NCBI GenBank assembly: GCA_944350425.1
Contig: CALVOX010000003.1
Coordinates: forward strand, 62,001 to 126,000
Reading direction: 5' to 3'
DNA length: 64,000 bases
Source: an uncultured Bacilli bacterium
Lineage (GTDB): Bacteria > Bacillota_I > Bacilli_A > RFN20 > CAG-826
The position numbers were made by a program, and so were the translations under genes. The notes beneath the pieces were generated by a model. The model saw only the letters and a program-made list of their open reading frames with translations. It was not told the DNA's origin and did not search any database. Below are positions 9,576 through 18,180 of this stretch, one piece after another (positions within the stretch are counted from its first letter, which is position 1; each line of letters opens with the position of its first letter).

Positions 9576-10001
9576 TTAGTTGTTTTCATTTCCTTTTGGT
9601 TTTTTAGTACCATAAAGGCTTCTACCTTGTCTTCTGTTTTCAATACCAGCACAGTCAAGAGTTCCTCTAATAATGTGGTATCTAACACCTGGGAGGTCTT
9701 TAACTCTTCCTCCTCTGATCATAACTGTTGAGTGCTCTTGTAAGTTATGTCCTTCACCACCAATATAAGCAGTAACTTCATAACCATTTGAGAGCTTAAC
9801 TCTTGCGTATTTTCTTAAAGCAGAGTTTGGTTTCTTAGGTGTCATTGTACCAACACGGGTACAAACTCCTCTTTTTTGTGCACTATTTTGATTTGTCTCT
9901 TTCTTTGTTAAAGAGTTATATCTTTTTAATAATGCAGGTGCTTTTGATTTGAATGTAGTTTGTGTTCTACCTTCTCTAACTAATTGATTAATAGTTGGCA
10001 T
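9576..10001 (-). CDS. rpsL: 30S ribosomal protein S12
   Basis: The start is set at 10001 ([12 protein letters not shown]..., 141 residues or so), not at the upstream in-frame ATG at 10040, because GGAGGAAATATT lies directly before it and S12 proteins begin exactly there. The decoding-site loop [11 protein letters not shown] is intact with Lys at the classical streptomycin-resistance position, so the wild-type (sensitive) residue is present. It is the first gene of the str operon, 80 bases from a near-consensus promoter. Confidence 0.97.
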   Translation of the reverse strand: MPTINQLVREGRTQTTFKSKAPALLKRYNSLTKKETNQNSAQKRGVCTRVGTMTPKKPNSALRKYARVKLSNGYEVTAYIGGEGHNLQEHSTVMIRGGRVKDLPGVRYHIIRGTLDCAGIENRRQGRSLYGTKKPKGNENN

Positions 10002-10078
10002 TAATATTTCCTCCAATATACACAATTCCTGGTGTATCAACTATAATATTAAAAAAATAACTTTTCAGTTGCTCGTAT

Positions 10079-10107
10079 ATTAAACTAAAACTAGAAAACA
10101 ATGTCAA
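10079..10107 (-). promoter_or_regulatory. Main promoter of the str operon
   Basis: A perfect TTGACA (10102-10107) and TTTAAT (10079-10084) with a 17-base spacer on the minus strand. The leader to the rpsL ATG is about 70 bases. Confidence 0.85.
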
Positions 10108-10261
10108 TAACTTTCGTAAATCACAAATAAAAATATTGTTTAACAGATGACTTAAATCAAACTTTTTTTGTTTCCTAAATAAAATACTAGTCCTTTTAAG
10201 TCTAAAAAGTATACATTTTCATGAACACTATTCCAAGTGTATCTAAACTAATTAAAAGAAA

Positions 10262-10282
10262 AGCGCTCAACATAAGAGCGCT
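10262..10282 (-). terminator. Terminator of the amino-acid ABC transporter operon
   Basis: AGCGCTC/GAGCGCT forms a 7-bp stem around 7 bases, with T-rich sequence following on the minus strand immediately after the ATPase stop codon. Confidence 0.75.
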
Positions 10283-10286
10283 ATTT

Positions 10287-11309
10287 TTATTTTATATGTA
10301 AAAATTCTCTTGTTCTTTCCTTTGTTGGATTTTCAAAAACATCTTTAGGAGAACCTTCTTCAACGATATAGCCATTTTCCATAAAAATAACTTTATTAGA
10401 AACATTTCTTGCAAAGTTCATTTCATGAGTAACGACAATCATCGTCATTCCTTTGCTAGCAAGATTTTTAATTACTTCAAGAACTTCATTTACCATTTCT
10501 GGGTCAAGAGCACTTGTTGGCTCATCAAATAAAATTACCTCAGGATCCATACAAAGAGCTCGAGCGATTGCAACTCTTTGCTTTTGCCCGCCACTAAGCT
10601 CATTAATTTTATAATTCATTCTATCTTGCATATTAACCGCAGTTAAATGTTTAATTGCAATTGACTTTGCTTCATCGTAACTTCTATGTAAAACTTTAGT
10701 TTGAGCAAAAATGCAATTATCAAGTACATTGAAATTGTTAAAAAGGTTAAATGATTGAAATACCATCGTTACTTTTGATCTTAGTTTATTTAATTCTTTT
10801 CCATTAACAACAAAACTAGGATTATTTTTAATCGCTTCTTCATACGAACTTTTATCAAAAAAATCTTTCTTTAAAATTGGATGTTTTCTAACTTCTTTAA
10901 ATTCTATTTTAGCAACTTCAATTTTATTCCTTAATGTTTTATCACTTTTGTCTTCAATTCTTTTGTTTTGATATATTGCAAGATTATCTTCGGTTTCAAC
11001 AAGCAACTCTTCATAATTCTTCAGAGCATTAGTATAAGACTCATAATCAACAAAGTCATCTTTACATTTAGAAATGTTAAAGTAAGGTTCGCCATTAAAA
11101 GATAATCTTCCTCTTGTTGGTTCTTCTAATAAATTTAAGCAACGGAGAAAAGTAGATTTTCCACTACCAGATGGTCCAATAATTGAAATAACATCGCCGC
11201 GATGAACTTCTAATGATATATCTCTTAAAACTTCCGTTTTTCCAAAAAACTTTGCGAGATTTTCAACTTTTAGTAAGCAATTATTGTTTAAGTTTAAATT
11301 GTTATCCAT
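10287..11309 (-). CDS. Polar amino-acid (probably lysine) ABC transporter, ATP-binding protein with inserted segment
   Basis: GlnQ/HisP-type ATPase: Walker [10 protein letters not shown] (45-53), Q-loop Gln185 in MVFQSFNLF, signature LSGGQ (238-242), Walker B VILFDEP (258-264), and the switch His further on. The protein is 340 residues against about 240 for the family; the excess is a charged, probably helical segment at about residues 78-168, between Walker A and the Q-loop, with no break in reading frame. It is the third gene of a binding protein-permease-ATPase operon under a lysine riboswitch, so lysine or a related cationic amino acid is the likely substrate. The function of the insertion is unknown. 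Confidence 0.9.
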   Translation of the reverse strand: MDNNLNLNNNCLLKVENLAKFFGKTEVLRDISLEVHRGDVISIIGPSGSGKSTFLRCLNLLEEPTRGRLSFNGEPYFNISKCKDDFVDYESYTNALKNYEELLVETEDNLAIYQNKRIEDKSDKTLRNKIEVAKIEFKEVRKHPILKKDFFDKSSYEEAIKNNPSFVVNGKELNKLRSKVTMVFQSFNLFNNFNVLDNCIFAQTKVLHRSYDEAKSIAIKHLTAVNMQDRMNYKINELSGGQKQRVAIARALCMDPEVILFDEPTSALDPEMVNEVLEVIKNLASKGMTMIVVTHEMNFARNVSNKVIFMENGYIVEEGSPKDVFENPTKERTREFLHIK

Positions 11310-11312
11310 AAA

Positions 11313-12101
11313 TTAAAAACTCTCCCTTTTTCTAGCCCATCTAAATGGGTTAAGTGAAAATTTAACTCCATCAAGTTTTCTTTCGACTAATTTTAATACA
11401 CCACTAGCAATTAAAGTTAAAACAAGATAAATAAGTGCAAGAATTAAATATGCTTCTAAGAATGCAAAAGTTGTTGAAGCGATATTCATCATACGATAAT
11501 AAAGTTCAGTTACAGCAATAACATTTAAAACGGAAGAATCTTTAATATTAACAATTAACTCATTACCAATAGTAGGTAAAGCATTTCTCAATGCTTGAGG
11601 AAGTATAATTGAAAGCGAAGTTCTAGCACTCGACATGCCTAAACTTCTAGCTCCTTCTACTTGCCCAACGTCAACCCCATTTAATCCGCTTCTTACAATC
11701 TCACCCATATACGCTGCAGTATTTAAAGTTATAACAATTAAGCCAGCGATAAACCAGCCGTTGATATAATCTAAAAGAGCGTTAGGAAAACGAATATCGC
11801 CCCAATTTACTCCTAAAGCTTGACACCCATATTTAAATATGAGGGCTTGAACCATCATTGGGGTACCTCTTAAGACTGTTGAATATATCGAACAAATTCC
11901 TTTACAAATACCTTTTAATACTTTAATTATTTTCTTATCTGTTTCTTTAAATTTAATATTTTTACCATAAGCTAAAAATATACCAAGTATAAGACCGACT
12001 AAGGTACCAACAACTGCAAGAATTATTGTATCGACAATACCTGCAATAATTAATTGATAATTATCGGCAATTAAATTCCAAGCTCGTCCAAAATCAAACA
12101 T
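11313..12101 (-). CDS. Amino-acid ABC transporter permease (HisM/GlnP family)
   Basis: The 262-residue membrane protein has the polar amino-acid permease core: several hydrophobic segments and the EAA-like motif VEGARSLGMSSARTSLSIILPQALRNALP that contacts the ATPase. It is encoded 3 bases from the ATPase gene and 5 bases from the binding-protein gene, so the three are co-translated. It forms the membrane channel for the lysine-riboswitch-controlled importer, presumably as a homodimer since no second permease is present. Confidence 0.92.
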   Translation of the reverse strand: MFDFGRAWNLIADNYQLIIAGIVDTIILAVVGTLVGLILGIFLAYGKNIKFKETDKKIIKVLKGICKGICSIYSTVLRGTPMMVQALIFKYGCQALGVNWGDIRFPNALLDYINGWFIAGLIVITLNTAAYMGEIVRSGLNGVDVGQVEGARSLGMSSARTSLSIILPQALRNALPTIGNELIVNIKDSSVLNVIAVTELYYRMMNIASTTFAFLEAYLILALIYLVLTLIASGVLKLVERKLDGVKFSLNPFRWARKRESF

Positions 12102-12106
12102 AGATA

Positions 12107-12991
12107 TTAAGCAGCATTAGAAGAACTTCTTTGTGCTGCTTCTCCCATCATTTCTCCTCTTGTAGCATTATCTAAACGAGATAAAGATTCGTTTAATTCA
12201 TTTAAAAGCTCTTCATTTCCTTTCTTTATACCAATAGAAACGGATAATCCTTCTAAATCTTCAGCTTTTAAGAAGCTTTGATCAACATATAAAATACCTA
12301 AATTTTCAGGATCAATATTAACCATTGCCTCACAAACTGGTAGTTCAGCAGGCATAGCAAACGATGTTCCTAAAGCAACATCTTGAGCAGCTAAAGGGTA
12401 GGTTGCAAGAGGATCGTTATGACGAATTGTGGAATCGACTCGGCTAAAATATGTGGAAATATAATCGTCTCCAACAACACCTCTTTGACAAATTAAACTT
12501 TGTCCTGAGAATAATTTTAATAATTCTTCATAAGTAGTAGGGTTTGAAGCATCATTTCCTTCTGGTAAATTATCTTTTCTAATTAAGAATGCTAAATCAG
12601 AGGTTAAATAAGGATCTGTAAAATCAATTGCTTTTTTTCTATCAGCAGTTGAACTCATACCGGCTAAAACCATATTAATTTCATTATTCTGTAATGAAGG
12701 AATTAGTGAATCCCAAACAATTCTTTTAATAACAACTGGTTTATTTAAATCTTCACTTAAATATTTTGCAACTTGAATATCATAACCGTCAGCAAATTCA
12801 TTTGAATTATCAATTGGCAAAGTATAATCACTTTCTTCAGTAACAGTCCAATTAAAAGGTTGATATTGGCATTCCATACCAATAACAAGGGTGTCATTAG
12901 TTACTCCATTATTACCGCCACAAGAAGCAATTGAAATTGCCCCAACAAAAGACATAGCGATTACACCGCTTCTTAATAAATTTTTTCTCAT
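12107..12991 (-). CDS. Amino-acid (probably lysine) ABC transporter substrate-binding lipoprotein
   Basis: The start at 12991 (MRKNLLRSGV...) is preferred to an in-frame ATG at 13015 because AGGAG lies between them. A lipoprotein signal peptide ends at SIASC, placing the lipidated Cys at about residue 24. The rest is a family 3 periplasmic-type binding fold (LVIGMECQYQPFNW, then a GYDIQVAKYLSEDL segment and AGMSSTADRKKAIDFTDPY). It captures the substrate outside the cell and passes it to the permease. First gene of the operon downstream of the lysine riboswitch. Confidence 0.92.
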   Translation of the reverse strand: MRKNLLRSGVIAMSFVGAISIASCGGNNGVTNDTLVIGMECQYQPFNWTVTEESDYTLPIDNSNEFADGYDIQVAKYLSEDLNKPVVIKRIVWDSLIPSLQNNEINMVLAGMSSTADRKKAIDFTDPYLTSDLAFLIRKDNLPEGNDASNPTTYEELLKLFSGQSLICQRGVVGDDYISTYFSRVDSTIRHNDPLATYPLAAQDVALGTSFAMPAELPVCEAMVNIDPENLGILYVDQSFLKAEDLEGLSVSIGIKKGNEELLNELNESLSRLDNATRGEMMGEAAQRSSSNAA

Positions 12992-13018
12992 TTTAAATAA
13001 ATCTCCTTTAAACAAATA

Positions 13019-13047
13019 AAGATTGCATCTCTATCAGATGCAATCTT
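13019..13047 (-). terminator. Riboswitch-controlled terminator of the lysine transporter operon
   Basis: AAGATTGCATCT and AGATGCAATCTT form a perfect 12-bp stem with loop GATAG on the minus strand, followed by a T-rich tract and then the Shine-Dalgarno. The loop GATAG is identical to the 5' strand of aptamer stem P1, so it could pair with the P1 3' strand CTATC as an antiterminator. Confidence 0.8.
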
Positions 13048-13076
13048 AAATTTCATAAAAGAGATTTAACTTTACA

Positions 13077-13240
13077 CCGATAGCGCCTCTAGATAAATCT
13101 AGGAGTCTATAGGAATATTCTTCCATAGCCCAACCAACATTTATGCCTAAATGTTGTTTCGGCAACCATACCTTTCACTTATTTCACGGAATGCCTTCTC
13201 CATAAGTTACTCTTATAGGCTGCGCCTCTATCAATCTTTA
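13077..13240 (-). ncRNA. Lysine riboswitch (L-box)
   Basis: On the minus strand the L-box signature elements appear in order: GATAGAGGCGC, AAGAGTAAC, GTGAAAGG, TTGCCGAAA with its paired arm AACAAC...TGTTGG, then GAGGCGCTATC closing P1 (GATAG/CTATC). A terminator follows directly. Lysine binding stabilises P1, frees the terminator and shuts off the downstream transporter. This is the main evidence that the ABC system imports lysine. Confidence 0.9.
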
Positions 13241-13303
13241 TGGACATAATAATAAAGAAGCAATAATTAATTGTAAAGTAAAAATTTAACTTTTTATTGT
13301 CAA

Positions 13304-13654
13304 TTAGAAATTTTCTCCATTAAATCCCCAATTCTCAGTAAAGAAATATGAGATATAAATATGGTCTTTACTTAGATTTGGAATAATATTTAAAATAATA
13401 TCACTAACTTTATTTGTAAAATTATTCAAAACATTTGGACTTAAAGGATTTCCATAAACTAAAACTTTAATCATTATATTAGCTTTAGTTTTATCTCCTT
13501 TAAAATAGAGTTTCATATTATCTTTAATTTCAACCATAAGCCGATCTTCGCTTTTTCCAGGAAGAATACTGATAGCTTTTCCTAGTTCTTCTTTTAACTT
13601 TTGTTCTTCTGTTTCTGAAATTGTTCTATTGTAATTTAATTCAATATAAGGCAT
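13304..13654 (-). CDS. MIF-like tautomerase family protein
   Basis: The 116-residue protein starts with Met-Pro (Pro2 is the catalytic base of the tautomerase superfamily after Met removal), contains LPGKSEDRLMVEI in the middle and ends in NWGFNGENF, matching macrophage-migration-inhibitory-factor-like proteins. Such proteins form trimers with keto-enol tautomerase activity in vitro; the bacterial role is unclear. It is monocistronic with its own AGGAG site, divergent from hpt. Confidence 0.8.
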   Translation of the reverse strand: MPYIELNYNRTISETEEQKLKEELGKAISILPGKSEDRLMVEIKDNMKLYFKGDKTKANIMIKVLVYGNPLSPNVLNNFTNKVSDIILNIIPNLSKDHIYISYFFTENWGFNGENF

Positions 13655-13796
13655 AAAATTCTCCTATGAATTTATTATACATTTTATAAACATTTATTAA
13701 GATAATATTATTTTTAATTTTTAAAATTCAATAAAAATTGAATAATCAATCGATAAAAAATAGAATTAAACTACTTTTTATTTTTTAGGAACAAGT

Positions 13797-14354
13797 ATGA
13801 AAGAAATTGTATTATCAAGCGAAGAAATTCAAGAAACTATTAAACGTATTGCAAAAGAATTAGAAGAAAAATTTAAAAATTCTGATAAAACTCCTATATT
13901 TGTCGGTGTTTTAAAAGGTGCTCTACCTTTTATGATGGACCTAGTTAAATATTATGAAGGTGATTTAATCGAAGATTTTATCCAAGTTTCATCTTATGAA
14001 GGAACTGCTTCTACAGGTGTTATTCATTTAAAGAAAGATCTTTCGATCGATGTAAAAGATAAAGACTTAGTTATTATCGAAGACATTATCGATACAGGAA
14101 CAACTTTGTCATATTTAAAACAATACTTACAAATTAAATATCAACCTCGTTCTATCACTTTAGTAACATTACTCGATAAAAAACCATTAAGAAAAGTTGA
14201 TTTAGAAGCTGATATTAAAGGCATTACCTTAACTAATAATCAATTCTTAGTAGGTTATGGCTTAGATTACAACGAACTTTGTAGAAATATTCCATACATT
14301 TTTATTCCGGATGAAGAAGATTTAGCTCGTTGGAATGAAGCACTTAAGAAATAA
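13797..14354 (+). CDS. hpt: Hypoxanthine phosphoribosyltransferase
   Basis: The 185-residue enzyme salvages hypoxanthine/guanine with PRPP to IMP/GMP. The PRPP-binding loop VIIEDIIDTGTTL is at residues 92-104, preceded by the flexible-loop region VSSYEGT and followed by the base-specificity Lys-containing segment LLDKKPLR. Length matches HPRT rather than xanthine PRTase. An AGGAA sequence lies a few bases before the ATG. A shared terminator separates it from convergent galK. Confidence 0.95.
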   Translation: MKEIVLSSEEIQETIKRIAKELEEKFKNSDKTPIFVGVLKGALPFMMDLVKYYEGDLIEDFIQVSSYEGTASTGVIHLKKDLSIDVKDKDLVIIEDIIDTGTTLSYLKQYLQIKYQPRSITLVTLLDKKPLRKVDLEADIKGITLTNNQFLVGYGLDYNELCRNIPYIFIPDEEDLARWNEALKK

Positions 14355-14355
14355 T

Positions 14356-14392
14356 AAAATATTCCGTATCTAATAAAGATACGGAATATTTT
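14356..14392. terminator. Bidirectional terminator between hpt and galK
   Basis: A 15-bp perfect stem (14356-14370 with 14378-14392) bounded by A-rich and T-rich tracts; it begins 2 bases after the hpt stop and touches the galK stop codon. Confidence 0.88.
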
Positions 14393-15564
14393 TATTTAGT
14401 AAATTCGCTAAAGTTACAAGCTTTTGGCGAAATATTTACTTTAAAGTATTTTGAAGGATATTTTTCTTTTAAAATATTTTCAAATTCATCCACAAAATCA
14501 TTCTTAATAAAAGCTAAAACTGTTCCTTTAAATCCACCGCCATGGATTCTAATTGCACCATGTTCGCCAATAAATGGAGTTAAGTAATCGATAATCGATT
14601 GAGGAGATCCTTCATATTCCCCTTTTACATATGTATTTTCAAGGTTATTTTTTGAAGATTCTTGTGATTTTCTAATTGCATCTAAGAAATTTTCAAGATT
14701 TTCAGTTTCAATAGCTTCTTTTGCTTCTAAAACATTATTATTTTCAATAAAGAAGTGTTTAGCTTTTCTTTTAACCTCATCGCTAACATCTAAAGCATCA
14801 ATCTTTGAAAATAAATCTTGAGAAAGTTCAACATCTCTTAAAAACTCAACATGTCCAAGTTTATTTGCAACTTCTTTCATTGAAGATGGAATTGCAGCAT
14901 ATAACCCTGTTAAAGAAGAGTGGTTTCCTTCACTTTTAATTAAAAATAAAGTTAAAGGAAGAGTAAATGGTAAAGTTTTAATTGTTGGATTAGAAATATT
15001 ACCAAAATCAATAAAGTTAGAAGAATCAAAACTTGTTCCAACTTGATCAAGTAAGCCACAAGGTTTATTGAAAAAATTATTTTCAGCATATTGACCAGTT
15101 TTAGCAATTACAACTGGCTCAATTTTGCCATCATTATATAAATGAGAAATTGTATAAGCAAAAAGAGATTCAATTGCAGCCGATGAAGAAACACCACTTC
15201 CATCAGGAATTTCGCTATCTAAAGCCATATAAAAGCCACCAATTTTGTAACCAAGTTCTTTTAATCTATATAAAATTCCTTTAGCTAAAGCAATTGGACG
15301 GCCTTCTTCCTCTACTTTATGTGATAAATCATCGATTGAAAAACTAAAAATAGGATAACCTTTAGATTTTACTTCAACAATTTTATCATCTTTCTTTAAA
15401 GCACTATAACATCTTAAAGAACAATTAGCTACTAAGCATAAACCATGGTTATGGTCAGTATGATTTCCAATAATTTCAAATCTTCCACCAGTATCTAATA
15501 AATAGTCTGGATCAGAATTAAAAGTATCTCTAAAGATTTGAATAGCTTCTTCTTTTTTACTCAT
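14392..15564 (-). CDS. galK: Galactokinase
   Basis: The 390-residue GHMP kinase phosphorylates galactose at C1. The galactokinase signature GRFEIIGNHTDHNHG is near residue 27, the GHMP ATP-binding motif DGSGVSSSAA near 127, and the C-terminal GGGFKGT motif near 350. It is the last gene of the galM-galT-galK operon, starting 2 bases after galT, with AAGGAG inside the galT tail. Confidence 0.95.
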   Translation of the reverse strand: MSKKEEAIQIFRDTFNSDPDYLLDTGGRFEIIGNHTDHNHGLCLVANCSLRCYSALKKDDKIVEVKSKGYPIFSFSIDDLSHKVEEEGRPIALAKGILYRLKELGYKIGGFYMALDSEIPDGSGVSSSAAIESLFAYTISHLYNDGKIEPVVIAKTGQYAENNFFNKPCGLLDQVGTSFDSSNFIDFGNISNPTIKTLPFTLPLTLFLIKSEGNHSSLTGLYAAIPSSMKEVANKLGHVEFLRDVELSQDLFSKIDALDVSDEVKRKAKHFFIENNNVLEAKEAIETENLENFLDAIRKSQESSKNNLENTYVKGEYEGSPQSIIDYLTPFIGEHGAIRIHGGGFKGTVLAFIKNDFVDEFENILKEKYPSKYFKVNISPKACNFSEFTK

Positions 15565-15566
15565 AA

Positions 15567-17111
15567 TTAGAAATTAACTCCTTTCAAGAATTTAATAAAT
15601 CCGTCTTGTCCTTTCTCGTCTTCTTTGAAAACAGCGGTATTTTTCAAAATGTTCATGCAGACTTTATTAATATAAGATCTAATGTCTTTATCAATAGTTT
15701 CTTCACTATAATTTTCCTTCAATTCATGAATCATTGTAAGGAAATTGCCAGTCATATCAGGATAAGTTAAAACAATCTCATCATCATTTAAATGGTTTTT
15801 TAAACAGACCTTAATTTGTTCAAATTGTCTAATTAATCTAGCTGGAAGAATAAATAAGCCCATAGCTTCGATTATTCCAATTCCTTCATGTTTGATATGA
15901 TGATATTCAGGATGAGCGTGGAATATACCATCAGGATAAATTTCATTACATCTATTATTTCTTAAAATTAAGTATAAATAGTAGGTATCATCAATTTTTC
16001 TAACACATGGTGTAATTGTATTATGTCTTACATCTCCTTCGTGAGATAAAATATCATTTTCTAAATCATCGTAAGTTTTCCAATGTTCAAGGATTTTTGT
16101 TGCAATCGAGGTTACATCATTTTTGTCTTTTCCTTCAATTAAGATTGTTGAATTATACCAATCTAGTATAGAAACTTTAGATGAATGTTTTTTAGCATCA
16201 ATATCAATATATTTTCTTACTTTTGAATGCATAATAGGCAAGATATGCTCGCCACCTTGGTAATGTTCGTGATTTAAAATCGAGCCACCAACAATCGGAA
16301 GATCGGCATTACTACCCACAAAGAAATAAGGGAATATATCAACAAATGATGTTAATTTTTTGAATGTCGATTCATTAATAACCATATTAGAATGACAATC
16401 TCTTAATACAATACAGTGCATATTAAAATATCCGTATGGGGAATATTGCAAGTACCATCTCTCTCCTTCTAAATTTAATGGAATTAAACGAATATTTTCT
16501 CTTGCTGGATGGTCATCTCTACCATAATATCCAAGATTTTCTTTGCAAAGTAAGCATTTAGGATATTTTTCTAAGGATGGGTCTTTCTTAACTAAAAGTT
16601 TTGCTATATCTTTATTATTTTTTTCAGGTTTAGAAAGGTTAATTGAAACTTCAATATTTTTATCTTCAAAATCACTTGACCAAACTAAATTTTTATCAAT
16701 TTTTGATTTTTTAACGTAATCATTATAAATAGATAAAGAATAAAGATATTTTAAAGCTTCTTCATCGCTAACTTTATTATAGATATCATTAAATTTTCTA
16801 ACTACTTCACTAGGAAACGGTGTTAATAAACCTAAAATTTTAGTGATTTTTCTATCAATTTCATTATCACTTAAGTCAGTTGTTTCTTTTAAATACTCAG
16901 TTAAAGAATCGACAAAATAGTCAGGATTTTTCATTTCTTCAATTTCTTTAACTCTTGATAAATCAAGTTCAATTTCTTTAAAAAAATCAAGATTAAGTTC
17001 GCCCAAAACAAGATTACGAGCAAACAATTCATCTTCATAAGAAGTATTACTTAATAAATTTTTCTTTGCATAAACAACAAATTCATTTATTAATAAATTA
17101 ATATCTAACAT
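15567..17111 (-). CDS. galT: UDP-glucose--hexose-1-phosphate uridylyltransferase (class II GalT)
   Basis: The 514-residue length and sequence match the Firmicutes class II GalT, not the shorter E. coli type. Visible is GSILNHEHYQGGEH, containing the His-x-His nucleophile region, and CxxC-like KCLLCKENLGYYGR. It exchanges UMP between UDP-glucose and galactose-1-phosphate, the middle step of the Leloir pathway. AAGGAGAG precedes the ATG. No galE is in the window, so the epimerase must be elsewhere. Confidence 0.95.
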   Translation of the reverse strand: MLDINLLINEFVVYAKKNLLSNTSYEDELFARNLVLGELNLDFFKEIELDLSRVKEIEEMKNPDYFVDSLTEYLKETTDLSDNEIDRKITKILGLLTPFPSEVVRKFNDIYNKVSDEEALKYLYSLSIYNDYVKKSKIDKNLVWSSDFEDKNIEVSINLSKPEKNNKDIAKLLVKKDPSLEKYPKCLLCKENLGYYGRDDHPARENIRLIPLNLEGERWYLQYSPYGYFNMHCIVLRDCHSNMVINESTFKKLTSFVDIFPYFFVGSNADLPIVGGSILNHEHYQGGEHILPIMHSKVRKYIDIDAKKHSSKVSILDWYNSTILIEGKDKNDVTSIATKILEHWKTYDDLENDILSHEGDVRHNTITPCVRKIDDTYYLYLILRNNRCNEIYPDGIFHAHPEYHHIKHEGIGIIEAMGLFILPARLIRQFEQIKVCLKNHLNDDEIVLTYPDMTGNFLTMIHELKENYSEETIDKDIRSYINKVCMNILKNTAVFKEDEKGQDGFIKFLKGVNF

Positions 17112-17125
17112 ATTCTCTCCTTAGA

Positions 17126-18118
17126 TTACATTCTTACAATTGTATATTTTATATAATGACGATATTTATCACCTTTTTTAAAATAAATTGAATCGAGATC
17201 AAAATCAAAAAGTTGAGGCTCTAAAGCAATTCCTCTTCTTGCTTTTAAATCTTTATTATTCAAGAATTTAACATCAGTTAAAGATGAATCAGCATATATA
17301 TTCATAGCAGGATAATCAGTTTTTAAAGTAAGTTTATAATTTTTATTTTCTAAAGTTACTTTATGCTTTTTGCCTTCGTCTTTATTAAACAAGAAAGTAT
17401 TATCAATAGTTCCGATACTTATTTTATCAGCAGCATCAAGACGAGACTTTAGCATGGTCTTTTTCTTAAAATTTAAATAATCAGGAGTTTTTGTTGTTCC
17501 GACGATTAATAATCTATCATCAAGTTCACCAATTTCAGGTGCATCAAATTTTAATTTATAATTATCTATAGTTAAATCTTTCGACAAATTCCAATAAATA
17601 TGGTTTGAAAGGTTGAGCAAACTATCTTGAGAAACATTAGCTTTAAACAAAATTTTAAAAGAATTTTCAGTTTTTGATAAAGAATAAGTTACATTGATTC
17701 TAACTTTGCCATCAAAACCTTGGTCTCCTTTTCTTGGAGAAACGCTAAACTTAACAGTAATCTTATTCTTAAAATCTTTTACTTCGTATTTCCAATTCTT
17801 AAAAGATAAAGATTTTGCATTTCCACCATGTAAACAAAGATCATTACCATTATTAACAAGTTTAAATTCTTTTTCTCCGATATTAAAATTTGTTTTTAAT
17901 CTTCCAGCGACCAAACCAAGAGTTTTGCCAAAATATTGAGTACTTTTTAAAAATAATTCTTTGTCTTCAAGTACTAAATTTAAAGGATTTTCGCCATCAT
18001 AAAGTGAATAAAGCGAAGCACCATAAGAACAAAAAGTATAGGTTAAATCACACGCTTTAATTGTGATAAAATCAACATTATCAAATTTTTCTATTTTATA
18101 AAATTCATTTTCTTCCAT
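17126..18118 (-). CDS. galM: Aldose 1-epimerase (mutarotase)
   Basis: The 330-residue protein interconverts alpha- and beta-galactose for galactokinase. Active-site features are present: NGNDLCLHGG with the first His, NLSNHIYWNL with the second His, and GIALEPQ with the catalytic Glu. It heads the gal operon and has AAGG before its ATG. A TAAAAT box with an upstream TGC (extended -10) lies in the 62-base gap after the subtilase gene, so the gal genes probably have their own promoter. Confidence 0.92.
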   Translation of the reverse strand: MEENEFYKIEKFDNVDFITIKACDLTYTFCSYGASLYSLYDGENPLNLVLEDKELFLKSTQYFGKTLGLVAGRLKTNFNIGEKEFKLVNNGNDLCLHGGNAKSLSFKNWKYEVKDFKNKITVKFSVSPRKGDQGFDGKVRINVTYSLSKTENSFKILFKANVSQDSLLNLSNHIYWNLSKDLTIDNYKLKFDAPEIGELDDRLLIVGTTKTPDYLNFKKKTMLKSRLDAADKISIGTIDNTFLFNKDEGKKHKVTLENKNYKLTLKTDYPAMNIYADSSLTDVKFLNNKDLKARRGIALEPQLFDFDLDSIYFKKGDKYRHYIKYTIVRM

Positions 18119-18180
18119 AATTTTACCTTTTTAAATCTGTAAATAATTTTAGCAAAAATGAATTCTCATTTATAGATAAA

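Noticed and set aside
9576-10040. 154-codon version of rpsL starting at 10040
   Set aside because: The extra N-terminal residues include the translated Shine-Dalgarno region; S12 starts at MPTINQL (10001).
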